A DNA stretch of 64,000 nt from Riptortus pedestris (lineage: Eukaryota > Arthropoda > Insecta > Hemiptera > Alydidae): assembly GCA_019009955.1 (NCBI GenBank), contig CM032233.1, positions 63,456,001-63,520,000 on the forward strand. The letters are read 5' to 3'. Position numbers and translations under genes: made by a program. This document shows, in pieces, positions 34,701 through 47,123 of this stretch; position 1 is the first letter of the stretch; every line of letters starts with the position of its first letter. The notes below the pieces were generated by a model. It ran no database searches, had not been told where the DNA came from, and saw nothing but the letters and a program-made list of their open reading frames with translations.

Positions 34701-36240
34701 ATATCAAATAAGTTCATTGAATACTCGAGTTCTAACATTCTGTAAAATACTAGCAATATAACACTATTTAAAACGTACCCTACGAATACATTCTGGTTAG
34801 AGCATGTTCGTTTTGCATTAGGGCCACATGGTGAAATTTATTCAGCATTGAATTCGTTCCTCATAGGATAATTTAAGTGAGCCAATCTATTGTGGCATGC
34901 CTAATAGTAAAATGACGCTGGGCGAACCTGGCTTAATCATCATAAACTGTAACGCGGCCAGATAACAACTCTTATCCATTTAATTCTCGCTATAAGAGAG
35001 CACGCACCTACATTGTATAGTTAGTACTAAAAAACAAGAGCATGTGAAAAATCTTGAAAAGATTTTATTTTGTTGGATTTTCTTCACAGATTTATTTTAT
35101 TTGTAGGAATGTATGTAAAACATTCTTTCTAAAAACTTTAAAACTCACTACATAAAGTTCGTGTATTAAGTCCTATGAAAATTAATTTAATGATGGCAAA
35201 CATTCTACTACTGAATTATAGGGTTTTCCGTATTTCTTAATACAAAAATATTTTAGCACGTTGTAAACTAATATATTTTGACCTCCACCGTACGGAATAC
35301 AACGTATGTTAAGGATCAAGATGTAATGAAAGCATTTATCAGGTGTAATCGACTATCAGCCACTACGACGACGGCCTAAACAAAATTATATTTTTCCATA
35401 TTTTTTCAATAATTATTGTGAAATGTAGATCCAATTATGTGGGGGGAAAACTCTATAAAAATTGTTTTGATATTGACTCTGTAATAATTTTAGGAAGGCG
35501 ATAACATGCATTTAATCTATAGAACATGATTGGAGAAGTAGGTATGCAAAATGTGCTTTAACGTAGACTACTTTAACATTCTACATTCTGCGTTGTTAAC
35601 GTTATGAGGAGTTATGTTAAACCACTGGCTAGTAATTTATTTTTACAACCCAAAGATGTATCATAAATTAAAACAATTGTTGCTAATTGAAGTTTATTAT
35701 TCAGTAGGGCTCGGGCGGAACGAAAGCAATTTCAAGGGCCCAAATACTAGGTAACAACTCTGGATGATGAGAAATATGACAGCTTTAGAGTCGGTAGCTT
35801 CCAACGGGACTTCATCTTACGTTGTCTCATGCTCGCTCTTTATCGCTAATTACATTGGCACGTACTCAACCTGAAAGCACTGCGGTGCGTTTAATCTTCC
35901 GAAATTTACCATTCATTAAAAGTATAATTACAATAATGCTTGATGGAATGAAATAGTGGAATTCGACAAGTCATCGACACCCCTCACTGCCAAATGAGTT
36001 TGTTTCCTTTAGTTTTCGCCCTCCTTGGTGACTGAAATGTATGAAAAGATTGGTAATATCCATTAATAGAGAGTTAATTGTATTTGGATTTTAAACAATA
36101 TCCTCTGCAAAATCTAAGGTGAGACGCTTTGGGACCAACAGGTTCACAGTATAGCATAAGTTTCTAGATTTTAAGATTGTATTCACTTGGATTGCAAATT
36201 ATATCTCAACTTATTATACGCGGAATAAATTACATTTAAC

Positions 36241-36367
36241 TATTAGCAGATTTCCCTTAAGGGAAAATCAGCTATTGAGGTCGTACTCACAACGCGATTT
36301 TCGAAATTTTTCTTCAAATGTCCATCGATCCTACCCAGGAGATGACGAAAATGAGGTCCGTTCAAAA

Positions 36368-36423
<56 letters not shown>

Positions 36424-36918
36424 TTATATTTGTCTGTTACCGCTCTAACGGTCGCAATTGTTGTTTTATTGTTACCAAACTTGATATATAACCGTTTTAT
36501 ACGAAAAGAAAGATCAAGTTCGTTAACGGCTGAAATTGAACCGGGGGGGGGGGGGTTAGAGGGGGAGAATTTCGAAAATCCTTAATATATCCGTTATTAT
36601 GGATCGGGTCGAAATATTGTATAGAATAGAACCAATCTTATTGAAAATGTAATGTTCTATAAATGTTTTATGTACATTTTTTCACTATCTTGATTATTAA
36701 CTGAGATATTTTCATTTTTTAGTTTTTTTGTCTTCAGTAAACCCCCACTCCTACTCATCTCATATTAACAATATTCTATTATGTTATGAAGTACTTTTTT
36801 TGAAGCTTAAATACCAAATATTGTTCTCATTGAACATTTAAGTTTTGAGATAAATGCAAATACGTGGCGCACGTGGGAAAAGTGCTTAGTTAACGCAGCC
36901 CCTGCATGACGGACTTTT
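36241..36918 (+). mobile_element. HINE-like element, complete
   Basis: tagcagatttcccttaaggg to gacggacttttat, (TA)n 36370-36421, a G14-type run at 36542-36555 in the G-rich module, and 3' module 'ttgttctcattgaac'. End hairpin intact (one variant, taacgcagcccctgca). Confidence 0.85.
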
Positions 36919-37549
36919 ATCATTATTAAGTATAACATTGGCCATATTAATTGCAACTGGCGATTTCAAGAAATGTATATGTAATGAGAAATCATGACTT
37001 GTCTTGTTAGGAAATATTGTTGCTCAATCGCATGTCTTCCCAGAACTATTGTACGCAGAGATTTATGAGACGTGAAAAAGAAAAAAGAATTCTCGCATTT
37101 AAAAGAAACGCATCAAGGTTTAATGAGTGCCCACAGAAATCGGTCTTTTTCAAACGGTTTTTATTGGGCAATAAAACAGATTTGTGGTTATAACTCTTTC
37201 GGTATTCATCGTAGCTCAAGAACTGGAATAATAAAACAGCAATTATAATTTACGTCATATTTCTGTCAGGGTGGGCTTGGATGCCAGAGAGCTTTGCAGA
37301 TATTTTAATCATGAGGCTTATTGTCACTCTGCTTTGTTCCAACGAATTCTGCTCTATGAATATAATAGACTTAGCAAAAGGGTGTGCTAAGCTGGAAACG
37401 TGTTATATGTACACAAATAAAAACAAATTGATTTATGTATATTACTTAAATTTTTACAAACTTTATATTAGACCCAGGATCTAGAGAACGTTTCATTTTG
37501 ATGCCTCTAGAGGAGAACAACTCATTCATTTATATATACACAAACTTCT
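36919..37549. other. no gene recognised
   Basis: A 67-codon frame at 37281-37484 (+) has no recognised domain. Otherwise featureless. Confidence 0.4.
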
Positions 37550-37559
37550 AAGCTTATTA

Positions 37560-37732
37560 TTATTATTTATTAACGTCCAATTTTTTGCAACTAAGGCTAA
37601 TTGGGTCGGGTTATCTACAGGTCATTAAATAATTTTCTTTGCCCAGGCGAGAATCGAACTCACCACTCTAGGTTTACCATGTGAGATTAAAGTCAACGCT
37701 TTAACTCACATGGCTAAGCTGAGCCCCGTATA
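37560..37732 (-). mobile_element. tRNA-derived SINE with internal deletion
   Basis: Target duplication aagcttatta at 37550-37559 and 37733-37742. On the minus strand: ggggctcagcttagcc, 'gcgttgactttaatc', B box gagttcgattctcgcc, then the body with about 50 bp missing (the 'ccaccctggctagaaa' part), and tail aataataataa. Confidence 0.85.
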
Positions 37733-39417
37733 AAGCTTATTACATAGACTGTACGAAATTAGGTGGGTAGCGAGTTTTACTGCATTCTATTAAGAATGAC
37801 GCCCAAAGACTGATTAGTCCTTTAGTCTGTACATATCCCGGAAATCTTAGAGTTAACTATCGAACTAACAGATTCTACAGTCATTTTATGATTTTACCTC
37901 TGCCGATATTTGACCAAAAGGTAGCAAGTCACCATAGTTGCACTCCTTTAAGTCAAAGGGATTGGTCACTTGATCCCGGCCTGGTATGGTAAGATTTTGG
38001 TTAACCCTTTAGGCGCATTTACGAGTCTAATGTGAGTGGCCGAGGAGAAAATTCTGGGCAGGAACTGACGCAAAGAGAGAAACACAGGCTGATGCAACAG
38101 TCACGTGATCGGCACTGAATGGGTTAAGCGGTGCCTCGAAAATGAAAAAAGGACGACGGGTCACATATTTTTGAAAGTAAACGACATAGATATTTGACCG
38201 GAAAAGTCAGTACGAAGATGACTTAGCTTCATCAGAATATATTTTTACTTTGGAATTTCACTGATGAGAAAATTAACTCACATGGCTAAGCTGAGCCCCG
38301 TATAAGCTTATTACATAGACTGTACGAAATTAGGTGGGTAGCGAGTTTTACTGCATTCTATTAAGTATGACGCCCAAAGACTGATTAGTCCTTTAGTCTG
38401 TACATATCCCGGAAATCTTAGAGTTAACTATCGAACTAACAGATTCTACAGTCATTTTATGATTTTACCTCTGCCGATATTAGCAGATTTCTCTTAACGG
38501 AAAAAATCACTTTTTGAGACATTAATCATATCTAGACGATGCCAATAATGTAGCTCGTTTTTTTTTGTTAACTCAATATTCAAGAGCTTCATGTATAAAA
38601 ACATTTCGTTATTAACTGAAATAGGAAGAGAATATACATGCTTCCGATTACTAGTTAACGGACTTCATGCTAAAACTTTTCCGTGCACTCAAAGCTTCGA
38701 CTGAAACCAAAAACTCATCACGATGTCAAGATATTCACGCACCAAAAGAGCCTTCCACGAGATTAGTTTTTAAATATGCTAAAATAATATTGAAATGATA
38801 TTTTTAGCATTAATTTTTTTTTCCGCCAAAACTTAATATTTTATTGTGGAATTCTTAAACAATAAACTAGTTGCTTAGAAGGGAAAATTTCATTTATAAC
38901 ATGGATACATTTTCTGAAATTTTCAAGATTTCTGTTGATCATTGTAATAATATAAGCAAGTAACTACTTACTTGACATGGAGATATATCAGTTTGGATGG
39001 CTAATAGATATCTTCTGTGTCATTATGTCCAATCAACACCTCATAGTGTACGTACTTCGAAAAAAAAGTAATTTGACCAAAAGGTAACAAGTCACCATAG
39101 TTGCACTCCTTTAAGTCAAAGGGATTGGTCAGTTGATCCCGGCATTTTGGTTAACCCTTTAGGTGCCGGCCACATTTACGAGTCTAATGCGAGTGGCCGA
39201 GGAGAAAATTCTGGGCAGGAACTGACGCAAAGAGAGAAACACAGGCTGACGCACCAGTCACGTGATCGGCACTGAATCTCAAAAATGAAAAACGACGACG
39301 GGTCACATATTTTTGAAAGTAAACGACATAGATATTTGACCGGAAAAGTCAGAACGAAGAAGACTTAGCTTCATCAGAATATATTTTTACTTTGGAATTT
39401 CACTGATGAGAAAATTA
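37701..39417. repeat. tandem duplication, second copy interrupted
   Basis: Unit 37701-38275 (about 575 bp, starting within the SINE head) is repeated as 38276-38480 plus 39072-39417. The copies are nearly identical (for example 'gtacatatcccggaaatc', ggaactgacgcaaagag). The unit includes the 5' part of the SINE, so the duplication followed the SINE insertion. The interrupting 591 bp came later still. Confidence 0.85.
38481..39071 (+). mobile_element. insertion inside the duplicated unit
   Basis: Begins tagcagatttctcttaacgg, close to the HINE-like 5' end, but the interior and the right end (cgaaaaaaaagta) do not match the family. The undisturbed copy at about 37895-37912 gives the empty site gatatttgacc. 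The junctions share only ATT, so there is no long target duplication. It may be a distant HINE-like member with a foreign interior. Confidence 0.6.
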
Positions 39418-40173
39418 AAAAAGTCACACTTGCGCGGAAGAAATTTCTTTAATAAAGCTTTCGGGAAAGCACTGTACTCTAAACCATTCTGAACACTTAC
39501 GTAACAACAATTGACTCCGTCTGAGTCAAATGAAAGATATTAAATTTTAATAACTCAGACAATTATACAATTTCTCCCTCCCTCTGCGGGCCGGATGATA
39601 AGAATGAGAGGTACCGTGTGCCTGTATTATTCATCGGGCCCAGGTGTGTGACAATTAAGTGATTAGTGGGCCACAACAAAGAAACAGCGGTGTATATCCA
39701 ACTGAGACCGGCTCTTTTAGATTCAAATTCTTCTGGCATGATGCTCTCCCTATCCGCTACAAAAGCATTCCAATTTCCTAATTCTGTCATCATGAGGCAG
39801 CAGCAGTAGAGGATGTAAATCGAAACGTCAATTTAAAACTTATTATTAATCCATTGGTTTGTAATTTTAATCCATATAGGACAACAGTATAAAATAGTGG
39901 ATTTGTGTGTGTTTGTGTTTGTATATATGCGATTCGAGAATCATCATGCGAAAAGTTTCATCATGTTTGTCGTTACTTTTTATTTTATTTTTGTATTCAT
40001 GAGGACTATGTTTTTTCCCCGGCTATTATTAGCCTCCACTGGCAAATCATCACCGTTGTAGCGAGTAAACGAAACGTTCATATTTTTTATTTATTATACT
40101 ATAATAATTTTATTAAACTGATCATTGAATTCCTCCTGGTTTCATTTCATGGCCAGATTTCTACCTTGATCAT
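39418..40173. other. no gene recognised
   Basis: Frames of 76-95 codons on both strands (39563-39793 minus, 39905-40192 plus) lack known domains. Short gtgtgt run at 39904. Confidence 0.4.
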
Positions 40174-40179
40174 ACGGGA

Positions 40180-40640
40180 AATTGGCTATTGAAGTTTTCT
40201 GGTTAGCAATACAGACCTTGGATCTCTTTAGACTCTAACAAAGAATTCACTAACAGATTTCTCTTTTAACGCTCTAAAGACCGAAATTTTTATTTGAAAA
40301 TTTTTAAATTATTAATTTAAACCTATTATTGGATTGACAATAACAATCAAAATATCTCCGTTACTAAACGTCGGATCGAAAAATTGTACAGAACCAATCT
40401 TATTGCAAATTAAATTTACTATAAATATTGTCATATACATTTTTTTTCTATCTTGAATATTAACCGAGATATATGCATTTTTATTAAATCGAGGCGCCTA
40501 ACGGACGAGAGGTACTTTCCCGCCAAAAGCTAGTTCGGCCGTTTCCTTCACTGGCTCGGCTCTCGTGAAATTTCTCTATTGTAAAACTTCACGTGGGAAA
40601 TCTGCTTAGTTTACGCAGCCCCTGCGTGACGGACTTTTTT
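40180..40640 (+). mobile_element. HINE-like element, degraded left part
   Basis: The right two thirds (40340-40640) are a good match from aatatctccgttactaaacg to tttacgcagcccctgcgtg and gacggactttttt. The left part keeps only gggaaattggctattgaag and scraps, with the (TA)n and G-rich tract lost. Confidence 0.75.
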
Positions 40641-41555
40641 ACTCCCTTTGCTTAAAAATGAAAGGAAGCAAAAGGTATACATTCCTGTAAAGAATGCAGT
40701 AAGAAAGATTCTAGAAGGAACCAAGGTCCGAAACTATATATATCAAAAGGAGCACATAAAGCAATCATTTTTTATTATTCGAAGTATTTCAAATTCGTCC
40801 TTCATATCCTTATCAGCACTAAATTACAATAATCCATAACACGAATGTAAATAGCTTAGATTTCTACAGACGTCCTTCAAATGATGTTTTACATTATTAT
40901 GCCTTCAATAGAAAATAATTCATAGATAGTACATTAGCATGGCCCGAAAAAGTGATAACGTCACTGCAGGTAAGATTGTAATTCCTTGTTATCACTTTAG
41001 TCACACATGCACCGAATGATTTATAATAATATGACTCCATTAAATAGGCATTAGAATTAAAATATAAAATAATTCTTAAACGCTTTTTAAACTCGCATAA
41101 ATTAATAATTGAACATTTGGAACGAAAGACCGACCAATGTTTCAGTCCATTTAATCCAAAGTCGTTTTATTTTATTTGGTTTGTGCCCCACATCGATGGC
41201 AATTGGCAAGATCTCTAATTGCTAAGGGGTAGTTAGAATAATATAACAAAGTTGTATTAAATGATCTAAAACATTGGTAAAATCATAGAACAATTAAAAT
41301 ACCAAGTTTGTTAATAAATAAAGTTCTTCTAAATTATAATTCATTGGATGAATCATGACAAATAAAAATGAAGAATTCTGTTAAACCGTGTGAAAAAATA
41401 TTTCACAATTTCTCAGGAACTACACGAAAAACCTAACCAATAAAGTCTTGTAAAAGAATAATTTAAATATAACTAGTTGTCAACTAATTATTCTAGTAAA
41501 AATTATTGATTTTCGTTTGTCGTTGTAAAAATCCTTAAAATTTATTACCTCGCTT
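40641..41555. other. no gene recognised
   Basis: A+T-rich. One 63-codon frame at 40648-40839 without recognised features. Confidence 0.4.
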
Positions 41556-42367
41556 TAAAAAGTCCGTTACGTAGACGTAAACTGAGGTGATTTCCCGCCT
41601 ACGAGTATGGCACAGTATTGATCTTATGTCACCATATATTTTATATTTTTAAGTAAAAATCCGATAAGTAGAACACGGAGCTTGCTCAAAGCTGAAATAA
41701 AGAAAACTCGCTTAATATTTGGGCAAGGAAAAAATGTGTAGAACAACAATTGTCGAGCATTAAAAGGTTAACAAAATTTGTTTTATAACATATTTCAATA
41801 CGGCACATAATAATGAAGAAATTTTTAATTTTCGAATTACTGCTTCCCCTTACACACACCTCCCCCCCATATTCCTACACCGATTTAATACATTAACGAC
41901 AATAATCTTTAGTTTTGAATGAAACGATTAAATATCATATAGATAAAATGTACATTTTCGAGTAAAGAACGGAAACTCTTAATTGATGACGTATTAGCAT
42001 GTACGACACAAAGAAAAAAAATCAATGAAAACCATATTTGGTAATTAACCTTGGAAAGGAGTGATTCATGATATAACAGCTTATTGTTAATATGGCATGA
42101 GTAGAAGAAGTGAGGGTTTACTTAAGGATTCAGACTAAAAATCCAAATATCTTTGTCAATATTCATGATACCGGAAATGTCGATTTTGGTAACGATCATA
42201 GAAAAATTGCTACCACTAGAACGGTAAAAGCCAAGTACATATATAATTTGAACGGACCTCTTTTTCGTCATTTTCTAGGTAGGCTCGATAGACCTGTGAG
42301 GAACTTTTTCGAAAATCGCGTCATACAACAGCAATAGCTGATTTCTATTAAGGGACTTTTGCTAAAA
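41556..42367 (-). mobile_element. HINE-like element, diverged two-module type
   Basis: Left aaaaagtccgttacgtagac (hairpin broken), right ttttgctaaaa. It carries the extra module with 'tacattttcgagtaaagaac'. It forms an inverted pair with the copy at 42666. Confidence 0.7.
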
Positions 42368-42665
42368 GTATTAAAATACTTTGGGAAGCGTGTAATAGCA
42401 GTATGTTTTCCTTCATTGAGTGAAGTTATAAAGCGCCTGATTGTCTGGTTCTATTGGGGGGTTGGCCACACGTAGTGGCAGATGGGCTAACATTTCGACC
42501 ACTAACATCTAAATTTACACCAGCCAATGATTCCCCTACAACCCCTGCCTTCCACCCCTTACGCCTTAAATTAAATTTCTCCTCTTCCCACATTCAACTG
42601 TAGCGGCTCTTCACCTGGCTGTATTTGCAAAATGCTTCACTCAATATCTCATTTAATTGGAGGTC
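42368..42665. other. spacer between inverted HINE-like copies
   Basis: About 300 bp, somewhat GC-richer ('attggggggttggccacac'), no gene seen. Confidence 0.35.
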
Positions 42666-43474
42666 TTAGCAGATCCCCCTAAAGGGAAATCAGCTATTAA
42701 GGTTGTACTAATAACGCGATTTTCGAAAAATGTCATCGATCCTACCTAACGTACCGTTATTATACGTTAGATCAAAAAAGTTTATATAACTAATCGTATT
42801 GAAAATTTAATGTTGTGATATTTTCGGTATCATGAATATTAACCGAGATATTTGGATTTTTAGTTTTCATCCACAAGTAAACCCCTACTTCTACTCATGT
42901 TATATTAACAATAAGCTGTTATATCATGAACCACTTCACTCCAAGTGTAATTAACAAATATGGTTTTCATTGATGATTTACTTTGTGTGATACATGCTAA
43001 TGCGTCATATGATGATGACGTTATCAATTAAGAGTTTTCGTTCTTTACTCGAAAATGGTTATTTCATCTATACTATACATTATATTTAACCGTTTCATTT
43101 AGCACTAAAAATCGTATTTGTTCTTGGATGAAATCGGGAGTGGTATAGTGGGGGCTTAACGTGGGGGGGGGGGTATTCGAAAATTCAAAATATTTCCGTT
43201 ATTATAAGTTGGATCATAAAAATGTTATAGAACCAATCTTGTTAAACTTTTGATTTTCTATAATTGTTGCTCTATGTAATTTTTGGTAACTCAAGTATTA
43301 AGTTAGTTAATCATACTTCCTTGTTTTCTTCCCTTCAGTATCCACCCCCCTTCTACTCGTCGGTTTTTAAAAAAAATAGAAATAGAGAATAGTAGTGAGA
43401 GTAGATCTCAAATGAGTTATACCAGCACGTGGGAAATCTGCTTTTACGCAGCCCCTGCGTGACAGGCTTTTTTT
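42666..43474 (+). mobile_element. HINE-like element, two-module type
   Basis: Left cttagcagatccccctaaag, right cttttacgcagcccctgcg and gacaggcttttttt. Contains a second G-rich module at 43136-43175. The 42820-43060 part is the reverse complement of 41950-42175 in the neighbouring minus copy. Confidence 0.75.
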
Positions 43475-43876
43475 CTCTTCAGGGCACAACGTTCCTCACT
43501 TCCAGGAACACTACTTTGAAAAATCCCATTTATATATAATAATAAACTACTAAGGAAAGAGAGTGGTTTTAAATATCTAGTAATATTTAAATTAACATAT
43601 GTGAAAGTATTGAAGAATGTTTTGTATTGAAATATAAGTTTTAGGATCTGATTAGTAATAAAAATGTTTTTTTTTTTCGTTTTTTTATAAATATTCTAAA
43701 AGTCGAATACATGTATACTTTGAAGAACAACAATCCAACCTAACTCCTATACTGCTAATTTTTTGAAAAAGTGTATTGTGAACATCTTTACGAGACTATA
43801 TGTTACTCCTCCTCTCCCCAAATTTTGACACATACACCTTTCCCCCCAGAAATTAAAGGCGTTCTCCTTAATTGAG
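43475..43876. other. no gene recognised
   Basis: A+T-rich, T run at 43668-43687. Confidence 0.4.
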
Positions 43877-44802
43877 AAAAAGGTCCGTCACGCAGGGGCT
43901 GCGTAAACTAAGCAGATTTCCCTCGTGAAGTTTTACAATAGAGAAATCTGCATGCGAGTGACGATCAGTTACGGCAAAGGGCCGAACTAGATTTTGGTGG
44001 GAACCATAGCGCGTCCGTTACACTTCATAAAAATGCAAGTATCTCGGTTAGTATTCAAGATAGAGAATAAATGTATATAACAATATTTATAGTAAAATTA
44101 ATTTGCAATAAGATTGATTCTGTAGAATTTTTCGATACGACGTATAGTAACGCAGATATTTCGAATTTTCGAAATCCTCTCCTCTAAACCCCCCCTCCCA
44201 CTGGTCCGATTTCAGCCGTTAACGAACTTGATCTTTCTTTTTACATAAAACGACTAAATATCGAGTTTGGTAACGATATACAGTAGAGCGTCGTTTATCC
44301 GAACGTCAATTATCCGAACGCGCTTTGGAAAGTTTTTTTTTTTTTTTTAACTACATATTTCAATTTGCATGCTGTATTATATACGGAATGAAGAAGTTGA
44401 AAATTTCAAAAATATGTATTCTTTGAAGCAATGCCCTGTTTAGAGCGTGAATAACTTTTTAGCAGAACGGAAAAGCCTGGGTTCCCTCCTTTTGTGTTCG
44501 CGGGACTGACTGAGCCCTACCGTTTGGGGAATCAGAGCTTCTTTCTGTTTCCCTGAAATGGAAGTCTACTCCGCGGCTGGAAACGCGGGATGTCAGCCCT
44601 TCCGCCTCTTCCACTCTTTTTGCAGGTCAGTTCTAGACAACAGTTCATGCGCGTCGGAAGTATGTATTTTAATATGTAATTGTAATGATGAATACAAAGT
44701 GTTTTATACAATTATCCTATTTTCTTAAAAAAACTAGTTATCCGAACAAATCGATTATCCGAACGTGCGCGATCACAATTAGTTCGGATAAACGACGCTC
44801 TA

Positions 44803-44878
<76 letters not shown>

Positions 44879-45004
44879 TTTTGAACGGACCTCATTTTCG
44901 TCATCTACTAGGTAGGATCGATGGACATTTGAAGAAAAATTTTGAAAATTCCGTCATGAGTACAACCTCAATAGCTGATTTCCCCTAAGGGAAATCTGCT
45001 AAAA
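43877..45004 (-). mobile_element. HINE-like element carrying a nested pogo-type MITE
   Basis: Complete ends (aaaaaggtccgtcacgcagg on the left; gggaaatctgctaaaa on the right). It is interrupted in its (TA) region by a 525-bp TIR element at 44281-44805, after which (TA)n continues at 44806-44875. Confidence 0.85.
44281..44805. mobile_element. pogo/Tigger-type MITE
   Basis: Perfect 24-bp terminal inverted repeats beginning CAGTAGAGCGTCGTTTATCC (then GAAC) at both ends, flanked by the TA target (44279-44280, 44806-44807). CAGT..TTATCCGAA termini with TA duplication are characteristic of the pogo/Tigger branch of the Tc1-mariner superfamily. Extra TTATCCGAAC copies lie just inside both TIRs (44314-44323; 44731-44766), perhaps transposase-binding sites. 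The interior is GC-rich without transposase, so it needed a transposase in trans. Confidence 0.9.
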
Positions 45005-45310
45005 CCTGGTTTCCCTTTTTACTAATATTCATTGGTCATTGAGGAATTACGTCTTTTACATCTTATATTCTAGTTCGTATGATCCTTGGGATACTGTTTT
45101 AAAAATTAGGAATGTTAGTTATTTCTTCTTTGTTGAGAGCATCTAAAATGTGTGTATAAATTGTGATACTCACATTTTCAATTCTGGAGTTGAATTAAAA
45201 ATCCATTATGTTGACTTGACCTTTCCATTCCTTAAGGAGTTGTTAAGGCATATTTTTGGTAAATAAGCAGTGTTAATGATTTCTAATTGTATATAGTGAT
45301 ATTTATATGT
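45005..45310. other. no gene recognised
   Basis: A+T-rich spacer between HINE-like elements. Confidence 0.4.
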
Positions 45311-45804
45311 TATATGAAAACCTAAAGATCAAATTCGTTAATCCCGAAATCGAAAAAGTTGGGGGAGTGGGGCTAGAGAGAAGAAATTTCGAAAATTCGA
45401 AAAATTTGCATTATTCTTCATATACATAATTGTATAGATCCAATCTTATTGCTTATTTAATTTCCTATAAAAATTGGCAATAATTTTTTTTTTTATTATC
45501 TTGAATATTAACCGAAATATTTAAATATTTAGTTATAAACCCCCCACTCCTACTTATGACATGTTAAAAATAAGCTTTTTAATCATGAACAACTTTTTTT
45601 GAAGCTTAAATTCCGAATATTGCTGGCATGGAATATTTAATGTCAGATATATTCAATTATTTTCGCTGTGATGTCAATTTACGCTTTAAACTACTAACTA
45701 TTTTGCTCATGGGGAATAGATTGTGAGATGGGATTACCAGGGTCTCATTCCGACTTGTGGGAAATCTGCTTCGTTTAAGCAGCCCCTGCGGGACAGACTT
45801 TTAT
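45311..45804 (+). mobile_element. HINE-like element, 3' part
   Basis: Starts in the middle module (aaagatcaaattcgttaat), with the G-rich tract gttgggggagtggggctag and end gggaaatctgcttcgt, agcagcccctgcgggac. The AGCAGATTTCCC end and TA tract are absent. Confidence 0.7.
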
Positions 45805-46097
45805 AATTCTAACAATGAAATCAATATACATTGGTCCTGGCTACTTGCCAAGAACTGGCCTCCGAAATTTCCGAGCTCACATATTTATGGCATAACGCCC
45901 AGGAACTACATCTAGTAGAAGAATATTGCAGAGTTCGTAAGGTAGGCTCCGTGCCAAAAATAATTAACTAACTATAGTCCTTATACGACCTGGGATCCTG
46001 CCACCATGTTTGACTGTTGAGTGCAGCATGGATCACTCGAGCGTATATCCCTAGCCCTGCCCTCAGGAATCCGTCTGAAGTCAACCAGCTACCTCTG

Positions 46098-46099
<2 letters not shown>

Positions 46100-46151
<52 letters not shown>
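46100..46151. repeat. (TA)n microsatellite
   Basis: TA run directly left of fold-back element FB1 copy b. Confidence 0.9.
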
Positions 46152-46154
<3 letters not shown>

Positions 46155-46682
46155 GTGTTGATGTTGTAGACCAGGTTATATTTAGATATGGGTTGGTGGT
46201 GTTTGTTTTTTGGGGTGTGGTCAAAGTTAGTGAAAGAAACTTCTTAGTTTATGCCGATATTTCGAGAATTTTATTTTCTCTCCTTCAGGGCTGTAAAATA
46301 ATTGTAATAACACATAACAATAGTTCCAACATGATATAATAGCTAGAATAATAATTATAATATAGTTCAACTAACATAAGACAATATACTGTAGAAATAC
46401 AAAAAACATAAGGCCCCGCTCAAATGTAAACAGACCATGGAAGGTTACTATAACCAGTAACTCTAGTGCAATATGTATAGTATCTTTAGTCTTGGTAAGT
46501 AAACATAGCATTAACACCTCTTGTTACACTCTAATTTAACAACAATGTGCAATATTATAAAGTAGCAACTGTATTTTTACAGCCCTGAAGAAGAGAAAAT
46601 AAAATTCTCGAAATATCGGCATAAACTAAGAAGTTTCTTTCATCAACTTTGACCAAACCACAAAATAAAAAAAAAAAAACCT

Positions 46683-46690
<8 letters not shown>
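46152..46690. mobile_element. fold-back element FB1, copy b (long spacer)
   Basis: Arms 46187-46298 and 46576-46683 are reverse complements (tttatgccgatatttcgag / ctcgaaatatcggcataaa; ccttcagggctgtaaaa / ttttacagccctgaag). The spacer is about 280 bp of unrelated A+T-rich sequence. (TA)n flanks both sides. The right arm has the CTGAAGA-stem-GAAA arrangement at 46586-46614. Confidence 0.8.
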
Positions 46691-46739
<49 letters not shown>

Positions 46740-46740
<1 letters not shown>

Positions 46741-47123
46741 ACGAAAAATAACGGAGATATTATGGGGTTTAGGAGGAATTTTGAAAATTCCAAATATCTC
46801 CTTTATTATACGTTGGATCGAAAAAGTATATAAAACAAATCTTGTTGCAAATTAAATTTTCTATAAATATTGTTATGTACGTTTTTTCACTATCTTTATT
46901 ATTAGCCGAGATATTTGTATTTTCTAGAATTTGGTCCTTGAGTAAAGCCACGCTCCTACTCATGCCATATTAACAATTAGCTCTTATATCATGAATTACT
47001 TTATTTGAAGCCTAAATACCAAATATTGTTTTTATTGAACTTTTACTTTTTGAGATAAATGCAAATACTTGGCGAACGTGGGAAATCTGCTTGGTTAACG
47101 CAGCCCCTGCCTGACGGACTTTA
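46740..47123 (+). mobile_element. HINE-like element, 3' part
   Basis: Begins near ggttt-aggagg in the G-rich module, just right of a (TA)n run, and ends taacgcagcccctgcc, gacggactttattt. Its 3' half and the right flank are duplicated in inverted orientation at 52152-52580. Confidence 0.75.

Larger units (their letters stand above)
26162..36240. other. repeat-poor A+T-rich block, no gene recognised
   Basis: About 10 kb almost without the families that fill the rest. Only two HINE-like tips are seen (27031-27056 and 28738-28790, both minus). Frames of 120-135 codons at 26502-26909 and 27127-27495 (+), and shorter ones elsewhere, show no known domain. The GC is slightly higher around 26640-26990, 30420-30620 and 35700-35910. 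The block may hold cis-regulatory sequence of the host gene; that is inference only. Confidence 0.4.
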
